From the NCBI RefSeq assembly GCF_026805325.1, contig NZ_JAPRAT010000003.1:62001-126000 (forward strand): a stretch of DNA of 64,000 bases, read 5' to 3'. Below are positions 25,025 through 34,368 of this stretch, in pieces. The notes under the pieces are model-generated. The model did not search any database and had not been told where the DNA came from. It worked only from the letters and a program-made list of their open reading frames with translations. The translations under genes were made by a program, and so were the position numbers. The DNA comes from Natronobacillus azotifigens. GTDB taxonomy: Bacteria; Bacillota; Bacilli; Bacillales; Amphibacillaceae. Position 1 is the first letter of the stretch; each line of letters starts with the position of its first letter.

Positions 25025-25849
25025 TCACCCGAGCAGTTGTAAAATCCCTTGATGTTGGTTCATGGCCTGAGCAAGCATCATTTGTGAAGCTTGGCCTAAG
25101 ATATTATGTTTCGTAAAATTCATGATTTCTTTTGCCATATCAACATCTCGTATCCGTGATTCAGCAGCTACTAAGTTCTCGGAAGAAGTACTTAAATTAT
25201 TGATTGTATGGTATAACCGATTCTGTGTTGCGCCAAGCTTAGATCGTTCGGTAGATACTTTTGAAATTGCCGCATCAAAGCGTTGAATTGCTTCATTGGC
25301 TCCTTCTTGTGTTAGCAAATCAAGCGGAGCTCCATCTTCCATAATACCTAATGCCTCTGCACGCATATCGCCAATCGTAATCGCAAGGGACTGACCTGCA
25401 TTGGCTCCTATTTGCAATCGTTGATTAGTAAAGCTACCATCTAACAGAGACTTTTTATTGAATTCAGTACGATTTCCGTTTTGGGTTAATTCATCGGTTA
25501 ACAAAGTAATCTCTTGTTGGATCGCTAGTCGGTCATTTTCACTGTACGTTCCATTAGCAGCTTGAACAGATAATTCACGCATTCGTTGTAATATAGCATG
25601 GGTCTCATTTAATGCACCTTCTGCTGTTTGAAGTAAAGAGATTCCATCTTGCGCATTGCGCTCCGCCATTCGAAGACCCGAGATTTGCGCCCTCATTTTT
25701 TCTGAGATCGCCAAACCAGCTGCATCATCAGCCGCGCGATTGATTCTCAAGCCTGAAGACAATCGCTCTAAAGAGAGCTGAGCATTGGCATAATTATTAA
25801 CAAGAAAACGATAAGTAAACATAGCCCCGATATTATGATTGATTCGCAT
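25025..25849 (-). CDS. Second flagellin
   Basis: 274-residue flagellin from the ATG at 25849 (GGGAG site; the frame extends upstream but without a start signal). The N-terminal D0/D1 part begins MRINHNIGAMFTYRFLVNN, with SSGLRINRAADDAAGLAISEKMR and ERNAQDGISLLQTAEGAL. The C-terminal D1/D0 part ends SRIRDVDMAKEIMNFTKHNILGQASQMMLAQ...QGILQLLG. The variable middle is very short (about residues 130-190). The N-terminus differs from hag (MFTYRFLVN for LNTHRQLSG). It closes the far end of the glycosylation locus, so it is likely a minor or alternative filament protein. Confidence 0.93.
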   Translation of the reverse strand: MRINHNIGAMFTYRFLVNNYANAQLSLERLSSGLRINRAADDAAGLAISEKMRAQISGLRMAERNAQDGISLLQTAEGALNETHAILQRMRELSVQAANGTYSENDRLAIQQEITLLTDELTQNGNRTEFNKKSLLDGSFTNQRLQIGANAGQSLAITIGDMRAEALGIMEDGAPLDLLTQEGANEAIQRFDAAISKVSTERSKLGATQNRLYHTINNLSTSSENLVAAESRIRDVDMAKEIMNFTKHNILGQASQMMLAQAMNQHQGILQLLG

Positions 25850-26097
25850 AACACTCAACTCCCTTTTTATTTGCGTGGAATTTTTGGACAACAACTGGTG
25901 GTTGGAAAGCCCTTCAACCTGTTTATTTAGATACAATCCAATTTTGGTATCAAAAAAGCGGTTTAACAATTTTGTTACTCATTGCCAAACCACTTTCTAA
26001 AGACATACTATTTTCCGTGTTCATTTGAGGTTATTATACCAAGATTTAGATGTACTTGTCACGATAAATTTTTGGCAAAAACCATGTCATGAAACCC

Positions 26098-26274
26098 CTA
26101 CGCTTTTACGTCAATCGCTTGTCCTAAATGCGGATGTGCGACTTGATCTAGCATCTCAATCAAACCATCTGCTTGTGCTTCTGATTGATCCATTACCTTA
26201 TTCATTACACCTAACGATGCCTGTTGGTGTACTTGAGCCTGGCTCATTGACATTGATAAACGTGCAATATCCAT
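26098..26274 (-). CDS. yjfB: YjfB-family putative motility protein
   Basis: 58 residues from the ATG at 26274, six bases after AGAGGTGA; a GTG three codons upstream lies inside that site. It begins MDIARLSMSMSQAQVHQQAS and ends HPHLGQAIDVKA, matching the YjfB motility-protein family, which is sigma-D-controlled in B. subtilis. It is helical and soluble. It lies 250 bp upstream of the second flagellin in the same direction. Confidence 0.9.
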   Translation of the reverse strand: MDIARLSMSMSQAQVHQQASLGVMNKVMDQSEAQADGLIEMLDQVAHPHLGQAIDVKA

Positions 26275-26609
26275 TGAAGTCACCTCTATTCATTCCTGCT
26301 TCCCCTATTCTAACATAGTCCCAACGACATTTCCTCTACACTCCCCAAGTTACTCGCTATCACATCGAATCGATTCTGAATATTCCAGTTTTCTTTTCCT
26401 GTTATGCGAATCCCATAATACGAAACTCGTGTCACTGGCTAAAGAGTAGAAAAAAATAGGAAACATATATTTTCACTGAACGCCGTTTAATTAATCAGAA
26501 TTCATAAATACAGTGCCTCAATCAAACCATTTACATCCACCTTTACAATGTCATGATGGTGAGGGGGACAAGAAAAATGATATTGCTTAATACTATCGAG
26601 AAAATAAAC
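26275..26609. other. Intergenic stretch, nothing recognised
   Basis: 335 bp between pseC and yjfB. I see no clear terminator for the long glycan operon, no sigma-D-type -10 (GCCGATAT) before yjfB and no small frame with a ribosome site. Confidence 0.4.
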
Positions 26610-27740
26610 TCACCCGCAAATTTCTTTTAATACCTTTACAACATCGAATAAATCAAAATCAGACATTTGTGGAAACAAAGGTAAGGTTATAATGCTTTCA
26701 TAAAGTTCCTCTGCGACTGGACAAAGTCCTTTTTTATAACCAAGTTTTTGATAGTAAGGATGCCAGTATGCTGGAATATAATGGACATGCACACCAATAT
26801 TGGCTGCTCTTAACTTATCAAACACTTCACGCCTTGTGAAAAGTTCTCCTTTCCATTGTATAACGTATAAATGCCAACCCGAGTTAGCATTATGATTTTG
26901 GTTCGGTAACTTAATATTGGAGAAATTAGCTAATAAATCATTATATAAGTTTGCAAGTTCTGTTCTCCTCGAAATAAATTGGTCCAACTTATCTAGCTGA
27001 CTATATCCTAATGCAGCTGATAAATCTGTCATTCGATAATTATAACCCAATTCGTGCATTTCATAATACCATGGAGCTTGATCAGTTGCTGGTGATGTGC
27101 CATGTGTGCGAAATATTTTCAATTTATGGTAGTAATCTCGATCATCGGTTACAATCACACCACCTTCTCCCGTTGTAATTGGTTTAACAGGATGAAAACT
27201 AAACATTGTCATATCTGCAAGCGTTCCAACTTTACGTCCTTTGTATGTGGCTCCTAGTGAATGAGCCCCATCTTCAATTACAATTAAATTTTTTTTCTTA
27301 GCTAGAGCGCTAATCGCATCCATTTCAGCTGGCTGTCCGGTGTAATCAACAGCTATAATAGCTTTCGTCTGTTCTGTTATGTTTTTTTCGATTTGAATCG
27401 GGTCAATATTGTAGGTTTTGGGATCTATATCAGCAAAAACCGGCTTGCCTCCACAATACAAAACCACATTTGAAGTGGCTACGAAGGTCATAGGTGTCGT
27501 AATAACTTCATCCCCTTGTTTGATGCCTGCTGCAAAGCAAGCCCCATGTAATGCCGCGGTGCCACTTGAGAAAGCAACGGCATAGCGAGCACCTACGTAG
27601 TTAGCTACTTTCTCTTCAAATTTCATTACTTTTGGACCTTGAGTTATAAAAGGCGAGCGTAAAATCTTAACAACTGCTTCAATATCTTCTTCATCAATCC
27701 ATTGCTGACCATACGATAAGTATTCACTTCTTTGATTCAT
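26610..27740 (-). CDS. pseC: PseC, UDP-4-keto-sugar aminotransferase
   Basis: 376-residue PLP enzyme of the DegT/DnrJ/EryC1 family. It begins SYGQQWIDEEDIEAVVKILRS and carries FSSGTAALHGA, IVIEDGAHSLGATYKG with the PLP Asp, and FSFHPVKPITTGEGG with the Schiff-base Lys. The later PWYYEMHELGYNYRMTDLSAALG is the classic PseC signature. It transfers an amino group from glutamate to C4 of the PseB product, the second step of pseudaminic acid synthesis. It is the last gene of the long minus-strand glycosylation locus. Confidence 0.93.
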   Translation of the reverse strand: MNQRSEYLSYGQQWIDEEDIEAVVKILRSPFITQGPKVMKFEEKVANYVGARYAVAFSSGTAALHGACFAAGIKQGDEVITTPMTFVATSNVVLYCGGKPVFADIDPKTYNIDPIQIEKNITEQTKAIIAVDYTGQPAEMDAISALAKKKNLIVIEDGAHSLGATYKGRKVGTLADMTMFSFHPVKPITTGEGGVIVTDDRDYYHKLKIFRTHGTSPATDQAPWYYEMHELGYNYRMTDLSAALGYSQLDKLDQFISRRTELANLYNDLLANFSNIKLPNQNHNANSGWHLYVIQWKGELFTRREVFDKLRAANIGVHVHYIPAYWHPYYQKLGYKKGLCPVAEELYESIITLPLFPQMSDFDLFDVVKVLKEICG

Positions 27741-27757
27741 AATATCAACTCAATTCA

Positions 27758-28702
27758 CTAAACTAAATGTCCTTCTTTAATCCATTCCTCTGTTTTCTGA
27801 ATTCCTTTTAACAGGCTGAATTTGGGTGACCAATTTAACAGTTTCGTTGCTTTCTCATAGTTACATAGTAACTTCTGAATTTCACTCTGTGGATGGATAT
27901 GATCAACATGCTCTATAGGTACTTTTTGATCAGCTATTATTTTAGCAAGTTCATTAATGCTCACATCTTGTCCTAACCCAGCATTTAATATTTGACCATT
28001 TACTTTATCTGATAACCCTGCCCTTATAACAAAATCTGCACAATCCTCAACGAAAAGCAAATCTCTAGTTTGGGTCCCATCTCCATAAATCTGAATAGAT
28101 TCTCCATTTAATTTCTTTTTAATGAAAATAGCTACTACACCACCTTCACCACCAGTTTTTTGGAACGGTCCATATGTATTAAACGGACGTACTACCACAA
28201 CTGGTAGGTTATAAGCGTAGTAATAAGATAATACTATGTTCTCAGCTGCTATTTTTGAACCGGCATACGGAGAAGCGGGTTTAAGCGGATGATCTTCGGT
28301 AATTCCATTTTTATCAAAACAACGATCATACACCATACACGTGCTCATAAACACAACTTTTACTGAATGTTTACGACACTGCTCCATTATATAAAAAGTA
28401 CCAACCGTATCATTATCAAATGTTTGCCTTGGATGATCGATAGAATCCTGTATATTTATACTTGCCCCTAAGTGATAGCAGAGTTCAAAAGCTCCTTCAT
28501 TATAAATCTCATCAAGTAAATGCTCATTTTTGATATCCCCTAACAAAAAAGTAAAAGCTTCATTTTCTTCAAACTCTGTTATATTATTTAATTGCCCATT
28601 AGATAAGTCATCTAGTACCGTTACATTATGCTGTTTATTTAATAATTGTTTAACGACCCATCGACCAATAAACCCCGCTCCACCTGTTACAAGTATATTC
28701 AT
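27758..28702 (-). CDS. NAD-dependent epimerase/dehydratase (extended SDR)
   Basis: 314 residues. The N-terminal NAD site is GGAGFIGRWVV, with DDLSNG downstream; the catalytic triad region is MSTCMVYDRCF...ASPYAGSKIAAENI (Tyr-x-x-x-Lys in YAGSK). RPFNTYGPFQ and IYGDGTQTRDLLFVEDCA are typical of UDP-sugar 4-epimerases and 4,6-dehydratases. The standard pseudaminic acid pathway does not need it, because PseB is encoded separately at 40044. It may therefore make another sugar nucleotide for the glycosyltransferases of the locus. It lies 3 bp from pseI, so the two are tightly coupled. Confidence 0.85.
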   Translation of the reverse strand: MNILVTGGAGFIGRWVVKQLLNKQHNVTVLDDLSNGQLNNITEFEENEAFTFLLGDIKNEHLLDEIYNEGAFELCYHLGASINIQDSIDHPRQTFDNDTVGTFYIMEQCRKHSVKVVFMSTCMVYDRCFDKNGITEDHPLKPASPYAGSKIAAENIVLSYYYAYNLPVVVVRPFNTYGPFQKTGGEGGVVAIFIKKKLNGESIQIYGDGTQTRDLLFVEDCADFVIRAGLSDKVNGQILNAGLGQDVSINELAKIIADQKVPIEHVDHIHPQSEIQKLLCNYEKATKLLNWSPKFSLLKGIQKTEEWIKEGHLV

Positions 28703-28705
28703 TAT

Positions 28706-29764
28706 TCAATCCCCTTTCATTAGTAATTCAAACGTTAAAGGTTCTCCCTTTTTTGCTGATCGTACAACTTCTTTACCGATAATTAACTCATAATATTTAG
28801 TTGGTAAACCTAGTCCTGGTCGAATAGCTTTTACATTTTCTTCACCTAGTTTATCACCTTTGTTTATATCTTTAGAAATATACAATGAACGACGATGTTT
28901 TAATGATTCGTATTCATCTGTAACAGGACCGTAATTCACTTCTCCAAGGCTTTGCCGTGCTCTGGTTGTCTCGAGCTTTAATTGTTTTAACTCAGAGGGC
29001 TCCATAGAAAAAGCAGCATCAACACCACCATCAGCTCGTGATAAGGTAAAATGTTTTTCAATAACTGACGCACCTAGAGCAACACTAGCAACAGCGACTC
29101 CAACACCCATCGTATGATCAGACAAGCCAACTTGACAGTTAAATAACTGCTTCATGTGAGGCATTGTTCGCAAATTTGTGTTTACTGGCGATGCAGGATA
29201 CGTACTTGTACATGTTAATAAAATGAGATCTTTACAGCCTTCTGCTCGTGCTACACGAACAGCTTCGTCTAATTCTGAAGCTGTGGCCATGCCAGTTGAT
29301 AGGATCACAGGCTTTCCAGTCCGGGCTACTCTCTTAATTAAGGGAATATCAACATTCTCAAACGAAGCAATTTTATAGGCTGGCGCATCAAGTTGCTCTA
29401 GAAAGTCTACCGCTGACTGATCAAAAGGGGAACTAAAAGCAATAATACCAAGTTCTTTACACTTATTAAAAATCACTTCATGCCATTCCCAAGGTGTATA
29501 CGCTTGTTGATATAGCTGATATAGTGAGTTACCTTGCCAAAGGCTATTTGGATCTTCAATGAAAAAGTCCCCTTCATTTATATCTAATGTCATCGTATCA
29601 GCCGTGTATGTTTGAAGCTTTATCGCATCTGCCCCTGCTTTGGCAGCTGCTTCTACGATTGCTAGCGCTCGCTCTAATGATTGATTATGATTACCAGACA
29701 TTTCAGCAATAATAAATGGTTCATGTTGCTCACTAATTAACCGATTAGCAATCTTTAACGTCAT
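28706..29764 (-). CDS. pseI: PseI, pseudaminic acid synthase
   Basis: 352-residue sialic-acid-synthase family enzyme that condenses phosphoenolpyruvate with 2,4-diacetamido-2,4,6-trideoxy-altrose. It contains IIAEMSGNHNQSLERALAIVEAAAKAGADAIKLQTYTADTMT, the TIM-barrel residues of ILSTGMA and GLSDHTMGVGVAVASVALGASVIEKHFTLSRADGGVDAAFS, and a C-terminal antifreeze-like SAF domain (RRSLYISKDINKGDKLGEENVKAIRPGLGL). The sequence TADTMT and the NHNQSLERA motif favour PseI over NeuB or LegI. AAGGAGATGGAG precedes the ATG. Confidence 0.93.
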   Translation of the reverse strand: MTLKIANRLISEQHEPFIIAEMSGNHNQSLERALAIVEAAAKAGADAIKLQTYTADTMTLDINEGDFFIEDPNSLWQGNSLYQLYQQAYTPWEWHEVIFNKCKELGIIAFSSPFDQSAVDFLEQLDAPAYKIASFENVDIPLIKRVARTGKPVILSTGMATASELDEAVRVARAEGCKDLILLTCTSTYPASPVNTNLRTMPHMKQLFNCQVGLSDHTMGVGVAVASVALGASVIEKHFTLSRADGGVDAAFSMEPSELKQLKLETTRARQSLGEVNYGPVTDEYESLKHRRSLYISKDINKGDKLGEENVKAIRPGLGLPTKYYELIIGKEVVRSAKKGEPLTFELLMKGD

Positions 29765-29779
29765 TTCTCCATCTCCTTT

Positions 29780-30829
29780 TCAACTAATTAAAGCAATAAT
29801 TTCTTCTGCTACTACACATTTATGCTGATCTATTTGATTAATAAAATGTACTAGTTTTTCTCGGATTTTCTTAAGGTCGTCTAAATTTACAGTAAGTCGA
29901 TTAATTAACTCATAGTAATCTTGAACGTTAACATTGTGATGCCAGCCTAAATTAATAACAAACGGTTTATCAGTAGCATCGTTTACAGCCCGAGATTGAT
30001 TATCAGCTACAATCGTCACAACTGAAGGTAAGCCTAGATAGCATCGTTCCCACATAGACACGCCACCAGCTCCAAAGGCTAAGTCAGCTTTAGCAATAAG
30101 TGTAGCCATGTAATTTATATTATAATGAAGATTTGCGTTTATTTCTGAACATAGCTGCTTAATTCGAGCGACATTAATATAATTTGATCCAACAACGACA
30201 TCAATGATAAATTTATCAACCATCGAATATTTCTTTAAAGCTGTCAATACTTTTTCCGTTTCGTTAGTTGGATCAGCCCCCCCATAGCATATCAATAGGC
30301 GTTCGATCGATTCATTTTTCCTTAAATTACGGTTGACATTGTTAAACTCAGGACGTAGCAACAAATATTTTGGGCCTAAAAGCTGGCGACATGAAGCTGG
30401 AACTAGATCTTTATATCTAGAACGATAATCCTTATAGTAATTTTGATCAAGTAAAAGATCACAATTGTGCTTGCGATTTGCTAGATCATCGATAACCATT
30501 AATTTTTCAACAAGTGGTTTTACTTTATTTTGCCATTGCACCGATAGCTGGTGATGATCAACGATAAGCAAATCAACTTTTCGGTTGATTTCCCTTAGCA
30601 CAGATACCGTTTGCTCTGCATCTAATTCTTGACCTTGAGATATCATACATTCGATAAAATAAACGGAATATTGTCGCCTAATTTCTGCTTCCATGTTTCC
30701 CTTTTGTTTATTGATAATGAAATGTATCTCTGCCCCTTTTTGTTTTAGTTGTTCAGCTAACGTTAAGCAACGTTGAACGTGTCCAGATCCAATCTGGTTT
30801 GACGCATCAACTCTAAAGAAAATTTGCAT
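29780..30829 (-). CDS. pseG: PseG, UDP-sugar hydrolase
   Basis: 349-residue GT-B-fold hydrolase of the PseG family. It begins FFRVDASNQIGSGHVQRCLTLAEQLKQKG, where the GxGHxxR motif carries the catalytic His, and continues with LLIVDHHQLSVQWQ and CYGGADPTNET. The donor-site segment is FGAGGVSMWERCYLGLPSVV. It removes UDP from the PseH product. It is of single-domain length, so there is no fused PseH acetyltransferase as in some Bacillus pathways. It is part of the pseC-SDR-pseI-pseG-pseF series. Confidence 0.92.
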   Translation of the reverse strand: MQIFFRVDASNQIGSGHVQRCLTLAEQLKQKGAEIHFIINKQKGNMEAEIRRQYSVYFIECMISQGQELDAEQTVSVLREINRKVDLLIVDHHQLSVQWQNKVKPLVEKLMVIDDLANRKHNCDLLLDQNYYKDYRSRYKDLVPASCRQLLGPKYLLLRPEFNNVNRNLRKNESIERLLICYGGADPTNETEKVLTALKKYSMVDKFIIDVVVGSNYINVARIKQLCSEINANLHYNINYMATLIAKADLAFGAGGVSMWERCYLGLPSVVTIVADNQSRAVNDATDKPFVINLGWHHNVNVQDYYELINRLTVNLDDLKKIREKLVHFINQIDQHKCVVAEEIIALIS

Positions 30830-30843
30830 TTTAATCCCCTAAC

Positions 30844-31569
30844 TTATCGTACAGGTTTTTGCTTTACATGTGCGTTAATGCTTGCAACTTTAGGGTTTGC
30901 AAGCAAGAATGCCACTACCTCTTCACTACTTACATATTTATTTGTCGTACATTGCCGAGTGATTTGCTCAACCATTTGGTAATCTTCGATTGTATCTACA
31001 GTTACTCTAAGTTCAGGGTGACATAAATAGGATGGGGCTTGTACAGTCTTGTATTTAAATTGTTCAGGATACTCATAGCCATAATAGGTTACATGTTCTC
31101 GATGCCTTTCCTGATGACCATGTTTAAAAATATAGGATAATGCACGATAAGAGAATAGTTCTACATTGAACCCTCTTACAAGTTCTCCAGCCAATTTTAT
31201 GTAATCAAAACGATTATGATCCATCTCAGCTAAGAGCTTTGTCGCGAGATGATAATCAACAAAAGGACAGTCGGCCGTTACACGTATGATAACATCAGCA
31301 GGATACTGCTTCGCACAGTTGTAATAACGAGCAAGAACATCGTGCTCAGATCCTCGAAAATATGAAATGCCATTGTGCTTACACCAGTCTTGAACCTGGT
31401 CATCAGCTGGTTGGTCAGATGTAGCAACCACAACAGTATCTATTTGTTCAATCATTTGGCAACGTGACACAACATAATCCAATATTGAAGAATCACCGAG
31501 CGGTTTTAATATTTTACCAGGTAAACGTGATGATCCCATTCGCGCTTGAATAATGACTGTTGTTTTCAT
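30844..31569 (-). CDS. pseF: PseF-type CMP-pseudaminic acid cytidylyltransferase
   Basis: 241-residue cytidylyltransferase: IIQARMGSSRLPGKILKPLGDSSILDYVVSR with the nucleotide-binding loop, SDQPADDQVQDWC, RGSEHDVLARYY and ADCPFVDYHL. This is the SpsF/PseF-like arrangement that activates a nonulosonic acid with CTP. The start overlaps the stop of the ATP-grasp gene by 4 bp, so translation is coupled. A small caveat is that SpsF-type proteins in spore coat sugar operons look similar; the neighbouring pseG and pseI decide the call. Confidence 0.85.
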   Translation of the reverse strand: MKTTVIIQARMGSSRLPGKILKPLGDSSILDYVVSRCQMIEQIDTVVVATSDQPADDQVQDWCKHNGISYFRGSEHDVLARYYNCAKQYPADVIIRVTADCPFVDYHLATKLLAEMDHNRFDYIKLAGELVRGFNVELFSYRALSYIFKHGHQERHREHVTYYGYEYPEQFKYKTVQAPSYLCHPELRVTVDTIEDYQMVEQITRQCTTNKYVSSEEVVAFLLANPKVASINAHVKQKPVR

Positions 31570-32531
31570 TGTTGATCATCTCCCATTCCCACAAAATAAT
31601 CTTGTGCATAACGCATTAAAGACAAATTCTTATCAGTTTTCTTAAAAAGTGAAGGAGTAATTTTTTGATCAAAGATCGACTCCAAAAAAAACCAGTAAAA
31701 ACTATCCAACCCCGCAGCTATGCTTAAAGTTGATGCCCCACCAAATCTAGCATTACATTCAATAAAATGGATGTTACCATCTTCTGTCACAATTGCCTGT
31801 AATACAACATGACCATATAAGCTAAGAACCTGTACCAAATCAATTGCTTGCTGTTCAAGCTCACGATGCTCAACAATCGTTGTTATTTGAGATTCACCAT
31901 TCTCAATAAAATCTCGGCTCCTCACAATAACACCAACTACTTCTCCCTGCTTATTTACATACAAATCAATACTAAATTCTTCACCGATATAATAAGGTTG
32001 GAAGATAGGTTGCTTTAGCTTTTTAGCAAAGGCAACAGCTTGTACACGATTTAAGCCTAAAGCAAGTTGGGTTGATCCTGAACCAAAACGTTCTTTAACA
32101 ACATAAGATTTGGCATGAAGGGAATCAATATTTAACGTTGTCTCAATCACAGGTAAGTGATAATCTTTCAATTTTTGAAAAAAAGTAAACTTATCTAATG
32201 TTGTATGAATCACTGCTTGGTTCGAAACCATCACAGAAATTCCAGACTTTTCGAGTTGCTTCTGATATGAAGCAAAATAGGCCAACTCTCCATCACGAGT
32301 AGGTATAATCAATGTAATATGATTTTCTTTGCAGTAAGTAAGGATTGACTGAATTTCCATTCCTTCCAGAAATGGTACTTTCCAAAAAACGTCAACAAAA
32401 AACTTACCTATGACTTTATCATTGGCATCTGCACCAAATAATTGAGCATTTGGATTAATACGAGTTAATGCCTTTTTGACTGCTTGTAACAACGGAACTT
32501 TTTTTGAAATGCTCATTACTAACACATTCAT
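31566..32531 (-). CDS. ATP-grasp enzyme in the pseudaminic acid locus
   Basis: 321 residues. A CarB-like N-terminal Rossmann part (NVLVMSISKKVPLLQAVKKAL) is followed by the ATP-grasp fold: LDKFTFFQKLKDYHLPVIET, lid KSYVVKERFGSGSTQLALGL, QPYYIGEEFSIDLYV, and the metal-site FIECNARFGGASTLSIAAGLD. It would form an acyl phosphate and join a carboxylate to an amine. It overlaps pseF and precedes it, so it probably modifies pseudaminic acid or a linked sugar (for example by adding an amino acid). This is inference; no such enzyme is part of the basic pathway. Confidence 0.8.
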   Translation of the reverse strand: MNVLVMSISKKVPLLQAVKKALTRINPNAQLFGADANDKVIGKFFVDVFWKVPFLEGMEIQSILTYCKENHITLIIPTRDGELAYFASYQKQLEKSGISVMVSNQAVIHTTLDKFTFFQKLKDYHLPVIETTLNIDSLHAKSYVVKERFGSGSTQLALGLNRVQAVAFAKKLKQPIFQPYYIGEEFSIDLYVNKQGEVVGVIVRSRDFIENGESQITTIVEHRELEQQAIDLVQVLSLYGHVVLQAIVTEDGNIHFIECNARFGGASTLSIAAGLDSFYWFFLESIFDQKITPSLFKKTDKNLSLMRYAQDYFVGMGDDQQ

Positions 32532-32540
32532 GACCCTTCA

Positions 32541-33215
32541 CTACCCGTCTATTAGTTCTAATAATGAATAAATTTGTCGATCAGCTTGATATAGTGGAGG
32601 GACATTTGAATTCATATGATCTCCATGATCACGGATAATCCTTACTGTTTCAAGACCAAGCTTTTTCGCTGTGATAAAATCTAGATTTGGATTATCCCCT
32701 ACATATATGGCTTCTTGAGCTGTAATCTGCAGAATTTCTAATGCTTTTAAATAAGGGGTAGGACTTGGTTTCCAAAAGGCTTGACCCCCTAAGTCATCTG
32801 CAACTACAATAGCATCGATGTAGCTTGTTAACTTTAATGCTTTTACCTTATTCCACTGCATCACTGACAGACCATTTGTAACGAGTCCCAATGGAACACC
32901 TCTTTCAATCTGATTGTTTAAAAAGGCAACAGCATCATCATATAACGTAATGGAAGGCAGGTGTGTTCGATACAATTGAACAAGTTGGTGAATATCAACC
33001 TGTTCAATAGAAAAAAAACTACAGACTAAATCAAAAACTTTTCCCCGTCCATGTTCCATCCATATTTCAATCATTTTCTTGTAAATGACTAAGTGATCTT
33101 GTTGCTTAGCCTCAGCTGCTAAAAAGTTTGCAACTACAGCAAAACCAGATTTAACATAATCATGCTCACAATATAGCGTGTCATCAAGATCTAAAATAAT
33201 TGTTTTCTCTTTCAT
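32541..33215 (-). CDS. HAD-family hydrolase
   Basis: 224 residues from the ATG at 33215 (GGGG site); the frame can be extended four codons to 33227, but that start lacks good spacing. HAD motifs: ILDLDDTLYCEHDYV (nucleophile Asp), VTNGLSVMQ, Lys in WKPSPTPYLKAL and VGDNPNLDFITAKKLG. It is a class I HAD phosphatase of the PGPase/YjjG type. It overlaps the end of the glycosyltransferase gene upstream by about 30 bp. In this locus it may remove a phosphate from a sugar phosphate intermediate. Confidence 0.85.
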   Translation of the reverse strand: MKEKTIILDLDDTLYCEHDYVKSGFAVVANFLAAEAKQQDHLVIYKKMIEIWMEHGRGKVFDLVCSFFSIEQVDIHQLVQLYRTHLPSITLYDDAVAFLNNQIERGVPLGLVTNGLSVMQWNKVKALKLTSYIDAIVVADDLGGQAFWKPSPTPYLKALEILQITAQEAIYVGDNPNLDFITAKKLGLETVRIIRDHGDHMNSNVPPLYQADRQIYSLLELIDG

Positions 33216-34353
33216 TGAAATCCCCACTCTTATAGTGCTGAGCCACTGTAATTTGTTCTCGAAGTAATCTTTCAGTTATTCTTAAATCAGATAATCGATC
33301 CTCTATTAAACATGTTAAATTATACTTCGCATCGATATAGTTAGGCTCCTTTGCTAATATTTGATTAAGCTCAGGAAAAGCTTGATCTCGCTCTTTGGTA
33401 CGCAGTGTGCGAATGACTATATAATTATTTTTTATCGCCAAATTATTTGAGCTCTTTCTTAATTTATTAAAAATAATTAAACTATCATCTAATTGGTTTT
33501 GTTTATAATAACAAACTGCTAGCATGAAGAAACCTTCTATAGTTAAATCATTCTTTTCCAAGAGGCTAATGGCTTGATTATAATCTTCACGCCACATGTA
33601 AGCCGCAGCAGTCGCTTCATAGACTATTATTTTTGGATGGTTATTTAGTAAAGCGAGCTTTAGTCTCTCCAGATCAAGTCGTTTTAGCACCTCTGCTATT
33701 GAATGCTGTGCTTTACCGGTATCTCCTGACAAATTATTAGGATGAATACGATAAAGCGTAAGCTTTTCATACACGATATTAAATTTATACCCTTTTAAAA
33801 ATAAACGTAGAAACAGCTCAAAATCTTCTGCACTTGGTAAGCTTGAATCAAAAAAAACATCATCTGTTTTTCTTAACATAACAAGGCTTGACCAAAAATG
33901 GTTCCTCTTTAACATCTCAGTAACAATATTTTGATTGGTGAGGTATGCTGGATAACTTTTTATATTATTTAAAGGTTGATTGTTATGATCAATCATCAAA
34001 CATTCATTAAAGACCAGATCATAGCCCTTTAACCCTTGATAAAGCGCCTCAATACGATTGGGACCTTGCACATCATCACTATCTGCAAGCATAAGGATAT
34101 CTGTCGTACTTTGCTTAATTCCAGTATTACGTGCTTCTGCTGCCCCTCTATTATTAGCATGTTTAATTAATTTTAATTTGCTTGGATATGTATCGACATA
34201 GTTTTGTACAATATCGGTTGTTCGATCCTTACTCCCGTCATCTACAATGATAAGTTCAAAATCTTGAAATGTTTGGTTTAATATACTATCAATCGCTTGT
34301 GATATAAATGTTTCATTATTATAAGTAGGCATAATAACTGATATAGTAGTCAT
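33184..34353 (-). CDS. Family 2 glycosyltransferase with C-terminal TPR-like helices
   Basis: 389 residues from the ATG at 34353. GT-A fold: ISVIMPTYNNETFISQAIDSILNQTFQDFELIIVDDGSKDRT, the DSDD metal motif (MLADSDDVQGPN) and an ED in SAEDFELFLRLFLKG. Residues 230-389 are helical and resemble tetratricopeptide repeats (YEATAAAYMWREDYNQAISLLEKND, LAVCYYKQNQLDDSLIIFNKLR). The helical part could hold a protein acceptor such as flagellin. The gene overlaps that of the HAD hydrolase. Confidence 0.87.
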   Translation of the reverse strand: MTTISVIMPTYNNETFISQAIDSILNQTFQDFELIIVDDGSKDRTTDIVQNYVDTYPSKLKLIKHANNRGAAEARNTGIKQSTTDILMLADSDDVQGPNRIEALYQGLKGYDLVFNECLMIDHNNQPLNNIKSYPAYLTNQNIVTEMLKRNHFWSSLVMLRKTDDVFFDSSLPSAEDFELFLRLFLKGYKFNIVYEKLTLYRIHPNNLSGDTGKAQHSIAEVLKRLDLERLKLALLNNHPKIIVYEATAAAYMWREDYNQAISLLEKNDLTIEGFFMLAVCYYKQNQLDDSLIIFNKLRKSSNNLAIKNNYIVIRTLRTKERDQAFPELNQILAKEPNYIDAKYNLTCLIEDRLSDLRITERLLREQITVAQHYKSGDFNERENNYFRS

Positions 34354-34368
34354 AAACATCCCCTAAAA

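Noticed and set aside
25850..26097. Sigma-D promoter for the second flagellin
   Set aside because: I searched the upstream sequence for a GCCGATAT-like -10 with TAAA 15 bp upstream and found no acceptable match.
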